Positions 57,900 to 64,000 of a stretch of 64,000 bases of DNA are shown here, piece after piece. The position numbers and the translations under genes were made by a program. The number at the start of each line of letters is the position of its first letter. Within the stretch, counting starts at the first letter, position 1. Under the pieces are notes generated by a model. That model worked only from the letters and a program-made list of their open reading frames with translations. It did no database searches and had not been told where the DNA came from. This stretch comes from an uncultured Lentisphaerota bacterium (lineage in GTDB: Bacteria > Verrucomicrobiota > Kiritimatiellia > CAIQIC01): assembly GCA_903889245.1 (NCBI GenBank), contig CAISWQ010000001.1, positions 18,860 to 82,859 of the forward strand, in the 5' to 3' direction.

Positions 57900-60064
57900 A
57901 AACTGAACTTATCGCACCATCGGCTGGAGGGCCGCGCTCCGTCGCCTGCGAGTTGAAATCACTCTGGAGGGCCTTTGGTATCTTGCTGCTGCCGATGGCG
58001 TCGTTCGCTGCCGTGCAAAGCGAGTTCATCTTCGAGAAGGCTCCGTTCCCCAGTTGCCACGCCTCAACGATTGTGGAGGCCAAGGATGGCGGACTGGTCG
58101 CCGCGTGGTTCGGCGGGACGCACGAGCGGCATCCGGACGTGGGTATCTGGGTGGCGCGCCGCGAGGGAAACACGTGGACTGCGCCGGTCGAGGTGGCCAA
58201 CGGCGTCCAGGCCGATGGCACGCGGCAGCCGTGCTGGAATCCGGTTTTGTTCCAACCCAAGGTCGGGGCGTTGATGTTGTTCTATAAAGTCGGTCCCTCG
58301 CCGAGCCAATGGTGGGGGATGCTGCGCACCTCGGACGATGGCGGGAAAACCTGGAGCGCGGCGCGGCGTTTGCCGGAGGGCATCATCGGCCCGATTAAGA
58401 ACAAGCCGGTGCAACTGGCCAATGGTGACATTCTGTGCGGCGTGAGTTCAGAAGATCACGGCTGGCGCGTCCACTTCGAGCGCAGCAGTGATGGCGGCCA
58501 GACGTGGCGGGCGACGCCGCCGGTCAACGACGGCAAGACCATCGGCGCGATCCAGCCGAGCATTCTCTTTCAGGGCGGCGACTGCTTGCAGGCCATCGGC
58601 CGCACGAAACAGTCGCACGTGTTTTCGATCTGGTCGGAGGATGGCGGCCGGACGTGGGGGCCGATGACGCTGCTCGACCTGCCGAATCCGAACTCCGGCA
58701 CCGACGCGCTCACGCTGAAGGATGGCCGGCATCTGCTCGTCTATAATCCGACGGCGAAAGGGCGCTCGCCGCTGGCGGTGGCCCTCTCGCGCGACGGCAA
58801 AACGTGGCAGCAGGTGATCGAGTTGGAGAACGAGCCGAAGGCGGAGTTCAGCTATCCCGCCTGCATTCAGGCGCGCGATGGCCGCGTTCACATCACCTAC
58901 ACCTGGAAGCGCCAGCGCATCAAACACGCCGTGCTCGATCCCGCGCAGTTGGAGGTGACGCGCAGCCCGATCACGAACGGAGCCGAGTGGAAGAACGACA
59001 AACCGGTGGCGCTGCCGGGCGTGACGAAGCCGAAGGGCGAGAGCGTGCTGATCTACCAGCCGACAACCGAGTGGACCTATTCGCATCACCAAAGCCTGAC
59101 GTTTTTCAAGGGTCGCTTCTACGCCATCTGGTCCAATGGCCGAAAAGATGAGGATGCGCCCGGCCAGCGCGTGCTGCTGGCGAGTTCGGCAGACTTCAGG
59201 AATTGGACCACGCCCAAGCCGCTCGTGGATTCGGTGACGGAGCAAGGCGTCGAGCGCGTGTTGACCGCCGCGGGTTTCCATCAGCACGAGGGCACGCTCG
59301 TCGCCTACTTCGGCAACTATGGGCCGCAGAAGGAGACAACGCGCTTGCAGTTCGTGACGACCACCGATGGCGAACAGTGGAGCGCGCCGCGCGACGCCGG
59401 TGCGGCGATCAACCCCAACCACGGTCCGCAGGCGACCAAGAGCGGCCGGCTGATCATCAGCGGCAACATTTCATTTCCATGGAGCGATGACCCGACCGGG
59501 CTCGCCGGCTGGCACATGACCGGCATCTATCCGGCGAGCATGGCCGCGACGATCAAGGACGATCCGGCCTCGTTCTGGGAGGTGGCGAAGAAACAGAACT
59601 GGAACACCGGCCTGTGCGAGGGCTCGTTCTATCAGACCGATGACGGCGTCCTGCACATGCTGCTGCGCAACGCCGCCAAACAAAACACCCGCCGCCTCTG
59701 GCTGACCGAGAGCCGCGACAACGGTGCGACCTGGGGCGAGCCGGTCGAGACCAACTTCAGCGACACCAATTCCAAGTTCCACTGCGGCCGTCTGCCAGAT
59801 GGCCGTTTCTATGTGATCAATAATCCCATCGGCGGCGGTCGCACACCGCTGGTGCTCTCGCTCTCGCGCGATGGCGTGAAGTTCGACAAGCATTTCATCC
59901 TCGGCGACACTCACTACGAGCGCCGCTGCGCCGGTCAGTATAAGGGCGGCGAGTATGGCTATCCGCACACGCTGCTGCATGAGGGTTTCCTCTACACCAT
60001 CGTCTCGCGCCAGAAGGAAGCCGTCGAAGTCCTCCGCGTCACCCTCGCCGAGCTGAAGGAGTGA
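57896..60064 (+). CDS. Exo-alpha-sialidase-like (BNR) protein
   Basis: This 722-residue protein starts at ATG 57896, overlapping the previous stop. The N-terminus is unusual: residues 5-20 (LIAPSAGGPRSVACEL) are encoded by a dispersed GGAGGGCC repeat, before the hydrophobic signal core (AFGILLLPMASFAAV). Asp boxes SDDGGKTW, SSDGGQTW, SEDGGRTW, SRDGKTW and SRDNGATW mark two six-bladed sialidase-type propellers (about 45-370 and 385-722). Sequences like HASTIVEAKDGGLVAAWFGGTHE are widespread in Verrucomicrobia and Planctomycetes sialidase-like proteins, whose activity is seldom tested. Confidence 0.9.
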   Translation: MKTELIAPSAGGPRSVACELKSLWRAFGILLLPMASFAAVQSEFIFEKAPFPSCHASTIVEAKDGGLVAAWFGGTHERHPDVGIWVARREGNTWTAPVEVANGVQADGTRQPCWNPVLFQPKVGALMLFYKVGPSPSQWWGMLRTSDDGGKTWSAARRLPEGIIGPIKNKPVQLANGDILCGVSSEDHGWRVHFERSSDGGQTWRATPPVNDGKTIGAIQPSILFQGGDCLQAIGRTKQSHVFSIWSEDGGRTWGPMTLLDLPNPNSGTDALTLKDGRHLLVYNPTAKGRSPLAVALSRDGKTWQQVIELENEPKAEFSYPACIQARDGRVHITYTWKRQRIKHAVLDPAQLEVTRSPITNGAEWKNDKPVALPGVTKPKGESVLIYQPTTEWTYSHHQSLTFFKGRFYAIWSNGRKDEDAPGQRVLLASSADFRNWTTPKPLVDSVTEQGVERVLTAAGFHQHEGTLVAYFGNYGPQKETTRLQFVTTTDGEQWSAPRDAGAAINPNHGPQATKSGRLIISGNISFPWSDDPTGLAGWHMTGIYPASMAATIKDDPASFWEVAKKQNWNTGLCEGSFYQTDDGVLHMLLRNAAKQNTRRLWLTESRDNGATWGEPVETNFSDTNSKFHCGRLPDGRFYVINNPIGGGRTPLVLSLSRDGVKFDKHFILGDTHYERRCAGQYKGGEYGYPHTLLHEGFLYTIVSRQKEAVEVLRVTLAELKE
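57925..57946. repeat. GGAGGGCC element inside the sialidase signal region
   Basis: TGGAGGGCCGCGCTCCGTCG is a near-copy of the intergenic element at 8381. It is in frame and separates the start codon from the hydrophobic core of the signal peptide. Confidence 0.75.
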
Positions 60065-60071
60065 AGTAGCT

Positions 60072-61460
60072 ATGCCAAGCATAAATCGCCGATCGGCGCT
60101 CAAGGGTTTGTTTACCGGAGCCGTGGGCGGCGCCGTGATGCCGCGCACGCTGGCGGCCGATATGGAGAAAGCGCCGGCGGGCAAGGCGGAGGTGTGGCCG
60201 GCGGTGGATGTACTGGTGGTGGGCGGCGGGCCGGCGGGCATCGGTGCAGCGCTGATGGCGGCGCGGGCAGGGTGCAAGACGCTGCTCGTGGAACGCTACG
60301 GCCGGCTCGGCGGCATGGCCGTACAGGCGCTCGTCGGCCCGCTGATGGGCAGCGTCCGCAGCAAGCTGGTGGACGACATCGTGGAGCGCATCGGCGGACG
60401 CCGCGTGGATTATGAGTTCGTGGATTTGAAATATGCCGAACTGCTCCTGCAAGCTGGTTGCCAGGTGTTACTGCACGCGTGGTGCGCCGCGCCCTTGCTC
60501 GAGGGCGGACGCGTGGGCGGCGTACGGCTGGTGACGAAGCAAGGGCTGATTGACGTACCGGCGAAGGTCACGGTGGATGCCACGGGTGATGGCGATGTGG
60601 CGTTCGGCGCGGGCGCGGAGTTCGATCAGGGTCGCGGCGCGGGGCCGAACTGGAAAGCCGATGGCCTCGTGCAGCCGATGAGCATCATGTTTCGTGTCGC
60701 CGGTGTGAACCACAAGGAGAGCATGGATGCCAAGGGCGGACGCGGCGCCTATCGTTTTCCGGACGGCCGCACGTGGAATCAGCTCTGCAAGGACGCGAAT
60801 GCGGCGGGCGAGCTGCCTTCCACGGTGGGCATGGTGCGGACCTACACCTCGCGCCGCGACGATGAGCGCGTCATCAACGCCACGCAGATCAACCGCGTGG
60901 ACGGCACGAAGGTCAGGGACCTGACGCAGGCCGAGTTGGAAGGCCGGCGGCAGGCGCAGCGGGTGCTCGAATTCCTCAAGCAGCGCGCGCCGGGCTTTCA
61001 GAACGCCTACATCAACAACATGCCGGCGAGCATCGGCGTGCGCGAGACGCGGCGGATTCGTGGCGTGGCCACGCTGACGGTGGACGACCTGTTTGCCGGC
61101 CGCCAGTGGCCCGACGCGGTGGTGCGTGGCGCGAACTTCCCGATAGACATCCACAATCCCGATGGTATCGGGCAGGTGCAGGGCGTTTCGCAAGAGCACC
61201 CGCTGGGCAAGGATCCGAAGGTCAAGCCCTATGACATTCCCTACGGCTGTCTCGTGCCGCGGAGTGTGAACGGGCTGCTTATCGCCGGCCGCTGCATCAG
61301 CGGCACGCACGAGGCCATGGCGTCCTATCGCGTGCAGGTGATCGCGCTGGCGACCGGTCTGGCCGCCGGCGTCGCCGCCGCCGAGGCGGTCAAGCACGGT
61401 GTTGAGCCGCGCGCCGTGAATGTTGCCCAGATTCAGCGCAGCGTGTTCGCCGCGCCGTGA
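60072..61460 (+). CDS. Second exported FAD-dependent oxidoreductase
   Basis: This 462-residue protein has a Tat-like signal (INRRSALKGLFTGAVGGAVM). The FAD motif is VLVVGGGPAGIGAALMAARAGCKTLLVER. VTVDATGDGDVAFGAGAEF and SVNGLLIAGRCISGTHEAMASYR are the family signatures, as in the gene two places upstream. It starts 8 bases after the sialidase stop, so HExxH protein, FAD enzyme, sialidase and FAD enzyme form one four-gene operon. The two FAD proteins are clearly paralogous types but differ in the middle, suggesting different substrates. Confidence 0.9.
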   Translation: MPSINRRSALKGLFTGAVGGAVMPRTLAADMEKAPAGKAEVWPAVDVLVVGGGPAGIGAALMAARAGCKTLLVERYGRLGGMAVQALVGPLMGSVRSKLVDDIVERIGGRRVDYEFVDLKYAELLLQAGCQVLLHAWCAAPLLEGGRVGGVRLVTKQGLIDVPAKVTVDATGDGDVAFGAGAEFDQGRGAGPNWKADGLVQPMSIMFRVAGVNHKESMDAKGGRGAYRFPDGRTWNQLCKDANAAGELPSTVGMVRTYTSRRDDERVINATQINRVDGTKVRDLTQAELEGRRQAQRVLEFLKQRAPGFQNAYINNMPASIGVRETRRIRGVATLTVDDLFAGRQWPDAVVRGANFPIDIHNPDGIGQVQGVSQEHPLGKDPKVKPYDIPYGCLVPRSVNGLLIAGRCISGTHEAMASYRVQVIALATGLAAGVAAAEAVKHGVEPRAVNVAQIQRSVFAAP

Positions 61461-61477
61461 GCATCTGTGACGAGCTC

Positions 61478-61525
61478 TTTCCATATATTGGAAGTGAACG
61501 GCTGGTTTTTCCAAGGCTAGGAAAA
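61478..61525. repeat. 30-bp-phased palindrome pair L (diverged)
   Basis: Diverged cores CCATATATTGG (centre 61486) and CCAAGGCTAGG (centre 61516) are 30 bp apart, after the FAD-oxidoreductase stop. It is the most divergent pair and the only one with spacing 30. Confidence 0.82.
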
Positions 61526-61650
61526 GATGCGGCCCACCACCAGACGTAAAGCTGAACTGGCGGGAGGGCGGGGACGAATTTGGCCTTGCGCCGGGGCATC
61601 TGCCTGCTATCGTCCCACCGTTGATGAGCGCTGTAACTGGGAGAGTTCGC

Positions 61651-62052
61651 ATGAAAACGACGACGCGTTGGATGATGGTGGCGGTGCTGGCGGCGAGTAT
61701 GGTGATGTTGACGTTGCCCGGCTTGGCGGCACAGCGGCATCGGGTGAAGCCTCTGCCGCCGAATGAGCACAAGCCCAGTGCCTATTGGGAACTGGAAAGC
61801 TTCGACGCTTCCGCCGGCACCATCTCCCTGCAAAAGAGCGACAGTTCCTCAAACCTGACCCTCAAGGTGACCAGCGTCACCAAGGTGCTCGTCGAAGACA
61901 AGCCCGGTAAACTCGACGAACTGCAAAAGGGGCAGAAGGTCGTCTTCAGCGCGTCCGGCGGAAGTTGCACGTTCCTCGACGCCGCCAAGCCCGACCCCAA
62001 GGACAAACCGAAGGGCAAGGACGAGAAGAAGACGACGAAGAAGAAAAACTGA
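61651..62052 (+). CDS. Small exported protein with lysine-rich tail, hypothetical
   Basis: This 133-residue protein starts at ATG 61651 with GGGAGAG upstream. An in-frame TTG upstream was rejected. A signal peptide (MMVAVLAASMVMLTLPGLAA) is followed by a short beta-rich domain (WELESFDASAGTISLQKSDSSSNLTLKVTSVTKVLVEDKPGKLDELQKGQKVVFSASGG) that resembles small OB-type beta-barrels, and a Lys/Asp-rich tail (DPKDKPKGKDEKKTTKKKN). I do not recognise a family. Confidence 0.72.
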   Translation: MKTTTRWMMVAVLAASMVMLTLPGLAAQRHRVKPLPPNEHKPSAYWELESFDASAGTISLQKSDSSSNLTLKVTSVTKVLVEDKPGKLDELQKGQKVVFSASGGSCTFLDAAKPDPKDKPKGKDEKKTTKKKN

Positions 62053-62072
62053 ACAGCGCTGCGCGCTGTCGC

Positions 62073-62130
62073 ACGCCCGCGTTTTCCAAGGCTTGGAAAC
62101 GCGGGCGTTGTTTTTTCCAAGCCTGGGAAC
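62073..62130. repeat. 31-bp-phased palindrome array M (2 copies) nested in a terminator
   Basis: Cores are centred at 62091 (CCAAGGCTTGG) and 62122 (CCAAGCCTGGG), 31 bp apart. The first copy is wrapped by GC arms ACGCCCGCG (62073-62081) and CGCGGGCGT (62100-62108), followed by TGTTTTTT, the left arm of copy two. It lies in the convergent gap between the small exported protein and the DUF1287 gene. Confidence 0.92.
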
Positions 62131-62141
62131 AGCCGGAGCGG

Positions 62142-62729
62142 TTAGGGTGCGAAGTAACGGAAGTGGCCGGTGAGTTGGAAGTCGAAGAGCACATCCTCCA
62201 GCCGCGTGCCGGCGCCGATGTTGTGAACCACCAGCGGGCGGCCGTGCCGCTGCGGTGCGGTGGCGACGACGCCGATGTGCGGCAGGCCGTTGCCCAGCCG
62301 CCAGCTCACCATGTCGCCGGGCAGATAGTCCCCCGCCTTCTTCGTCACCGGCAGCGCCTTGCCGGCGCGGATGAAGAACGTTTCGAGATTCAACACACGA
62401 CGATGGTCAATGTTCGGGTCGGGCTTGGTCAGCTTCCACTTCTGCGGGTAGGCGGAAAAGTTTTTCTTCATGTCCTCGTGCACCAGCGCCTGCAGGTCGG
62501 CGCCGGCGGCGCGCAAGGCGCGGACGACCACGTCGGCACAGACGCCGCGCTCGCGCGGGATATCGCCGCCGGGGTAGGGGAGGCGCGCGTAGCCCGGATC
62601 ATATTGCGTCGTCACGCCGACCTGCGCGAGCGCGGCCTTGGCGATGATGACGGCGTTGGAATGCGGCGCCAGCGCAGCCACAGGGCCGGGCCAGAGGCCC
62701 AGCGGGAGCAGAAGGAGCAGCCAGCGCAT
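62142..62729 (-). CDS. DUF1287 family exported protein
   Basis: This 195-residue protein has a signal peptide to about residue 19. The core AQVGVTTQYDPGYARLPYPGGDIPRERGVCADVVVRALR carries the family hallmark (DPxYxxxxYPGGDxPxxxGVCxDVVxRA), with a possible catalytic Cys, as in NlpC/P60-like folds. GDMVSWRLGNGLPHIGVVA supplies the likely His. DUF1287 proteins are periplasmic and of unproven function. The start lies five bases after the kdtA stop, so it is probably co-transcribed with LPS synthesis. Confidence 0.88.
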   Translation of the reverse strand: MRWLLLLLPLGLWPGPVAALAPHSNAVIIAKAALAQVGVTTQYDPGYARLPYPGGDIPRERGVCADVVVRALRAAGADLQALVHEDMKKNFSAYPQKWKLTKPDPNIDHRRVLNLETFFIRAGKALPVTKKAGDYLPGDMVSWRLGNGLPHIGVVATAPQRHGRPLVVHNIGAGTRLEDVLFDFQLTGHFRYFAP

Positions 62730-62733
62730 GGCG

Positions 62734-64000
62734 TCAATCCAACAACGGCAGCAACTGCTGCACGGTGGCGCGGAGCGCGCCGGCCTTGGACTGGACCACG
62801 GCGGCGGCGCGCGCGCCGAGCGCCTGTGCCTCGGCCGGATTCTTCAGCAACCGCGCGACAGCCGCGCGCAATTCGCCGACGTCCTTGACCTGCACGAGCG
62901 CCTGCGCGGCGAGGAAGTCGGGGACGATGCTCTCGAAGTTCTCCATGTGCGGGCCGACGATGACCGGCTTGGCGCAGGCGGCGGGCTCGATGATGTTCTG
63001 CCCGCCATGCTGCGTCAGGCTCTTGCCGACGAAGATGACGCTGGCGACCGCGTAGAAGTGGCGCAGTTCGCCGGTGGTGTCCACCAGCAGCACATCGGGC
63101 CGCTCCACTTTCTGCATCGTCGTACGGCAGACGACGGAAAGCCGGCGCGCGGCGATCTCCGCCAGCACCTCGGCGCGGCGTTCGGCGTGGCGCGGTACGA
63201 GCACGAGGGCGAGGTCGGGGCCTTGCGGACGCAGCGCCACCAGCGTATCGAGCAGCGCGGCCTCCTCGCCGGCCCACGTCGAGCCGCCGAGCAACAGCGG
63301 GCGCGCGGGGTCGAAACCGGCGGCGTCCAGCGCCGCGCGCGCCTTGGCCGCGCCGCTCTCGCCCGCCGGGGCCAGGTCATATTTCGCGCTGCCCATCACG
63401 CGCACGCAGTCGGCGGACGCGCCCAGCGCGAGCAGGCGGTCGGCGTCGGGCTGGCCCTGCGCGAAGAAGGCGGTGCACTGCGGCAGCAGGCGCCGCGTCA
63501 GGAAGCGCAGCAGCTTGTAGCCGCCGAAGGAATGCGCCGAGAGGCGCGCATTGATCATCGCCACCGGCACGCCCTGCTGGCGCGCCGTGCGGATCAGGTT
63601 GGGCCACATCTCGTTCTCGATCAGCAACAGGGCGCGCGGGCGGATGAGGTCCACGACGCGGCGGCTGACCGGCGGCACATCGAGCGGGAAATAGATCAGC
63701 GGGATGTCGGCGGCAAGTTGCTGCTGCGCGATGGCATGGCCGGTGGAGGTGGTCGTGCTGACCACAAACCGCAACGCCGGCTGCGCGGCGCGCAGTTCCT
63801 GGACCAGCCGCAGTGCGACGCCGACCTCGCCGACGCTGACGGCGTGGAGCCAGACGCGTCCGCCCTCGGCGAGGCGCGCGCGCAGGTCCGGCGCGTAGCG
63901 GCCGAAGCGCTGGAGAAAATGCCGCGCATAGCCGCCGCGCCGCGCCATGCGCCAGAGAAAGCGCGGCAGCAGCAGCGTAAAGCCGATGGCAAAGCAAAAA
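62734..64000 (-). CDS. kdtA: 3-deoxy-D-manno-octulosonic acid (Kdo) transferase, N-terminus beyond window
   Basis: The frame runs off the right edge of the window, with 422 codons visible. The start of the frame beyond MARRGGYARHFLQRFG shows the hydrophobic anchor (FAIGFTLLLPRFLW) of KdtA/WaaA. WLHAVSVGEVGVA, VSTTTSTGHAIAQQQ and LIENEMWPNLIRTARQQGVP are diagnostic for the enzyme that adds Kdo to lipid A precursors. The GT30 donor domain is complete (QHGGQNIIEPAACAKPVIVGPHMENF). It shows that the organism makes lipopolysaccharide. Confidence 0.95.
   Translation of the reverse strand, partial: FCFAIGFTLLLPRFLWRMARRGGYARHFLQRFGRYAPDLRARLAEGGRVWLHAVSVGEVGVALRLVQELRAAQPALRFVVSTTTSTGHAIAQQQLAADIPLIYFPLDVPPVSRRVVDLIRPRALLLIENEMWPNLIRTARQQGVPVAMINARLSAHSFGGYKLLRFLTRRLLPQCTAFFAQGQPDADRLLALGASADCVRVMGSAKYDLAPAGESGAAKARAALDAAGFDPARPLLLGGSTWAGEEAALLDTLVALRPQGPDLALVLVPRHAERRAEVLAEIAARRLSVVCRTTMQKVERPDVLLVDTTGELRHFYAVASVIFVGKSLTQHGGQNIIEPAACAKPVIVGPHMENFESIVPDFLAAQALVQVKDVGELRAAVARLLKNPAEAQALGARAAAVVQSKAGALRATVQQLLPLLD

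Overview
This is a high-GC (roughly 63-65 %) Gram-negative chromosomal segment. The best guess is a member of the Planctomycetes-Verrucomicrobia-Lentisphaerae-Kiritimatiellae group, probably from the Kiritimatiellota, Lentisphaerota or Verrucomicrobiota. The LPS enzyme KdtA indicates a diderm. The group assignment rests on the mix of many secreted sulfatase, sialidase and glycosidase-like proteins, DUF1080, an HzsA-like multiheme protein and giant FG-GAP proteins. It is an inference from gene content, not from a marker gene. No rRNA, tRNA, CRISPR array, prophage or insertion sequence was found.

Layout. 1-12.4 kb: end of a lytic transglycosylase gene, a secreted glycosidase-like protein, DUF1080, a flavoprotein, a nitroreductase, a lipoprotein, valS, and a long HzsA-like cytochrome on the minus strand. 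12.6-21.3 kb: prfC, then a lower-GC single-gene island (HNH nuclease joined to a DGQH-motif domain, flanked by inverted copies of the same short repeats), a DEDDh exonuclease, a PfkB kinase and ileS. 21.5-33.5 kb: a giant double-FAD secreted protein, two small proteins, a macrodomain protein, tkt, a Nudix hydrolase, the thiS-thiG-thiH operon under a TPP riboswitch, a LigD-phosphoesterase-like protein and fabI. 33.7-37.7 kb: a TrpB2-like enzyme and an alpha-L-rhamnosidase-like protein. 37.8-61.5 kb: a polysaccharide and glycan catabolic district. It holds a four-gene operon with translationally coupled or closely spaced genes (N-acetylneuraminate-lyase-like, GH32-like, DUF4038, and an FGE-sialidase-sialidase fusion), then a sulfatase, a lectin-esterase-lactonase, an FG-GAP protein, a GH5 protein, an HExxH protein, and FAD oxidoreductase-sialidase-FAD oxidoreductase. 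62-64 kb: a small exported protein, a DUF1287 protein and kdtA (cut by the window end).

The strongest unexplained signal is not a gene. Thirteen intergenic regions carry a palindrome of about 19-21 bp (consensus TTTTCCAAGCCTTGGAAAA). It occurs in groups of two or four (one singlet), and adjacent centres are almost always exactly 31 bp apart: of 20 spacings measured by hand, 15 are 31, four are 32 and one is 30. That is three turns of B-DNA. The arrays occur in convergent, divergent and co-directional gaps. In at least two convergent gaps one copy is nested inside a GC-clamped intrinsic terminator whose U-run is the arm of the next copy. I counted 33 clear copies.

A second layer consists of several unrelated short-unit tandem repeats (units of 7, 8, 9 and 15 bp) and longer perfect hairpins. 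Several of these have been inserted in frame inside genes (ileS, a GH32-like gene, an FG-GAP gene) or overlap gene ends (thiG, a sialidase signal peptide).
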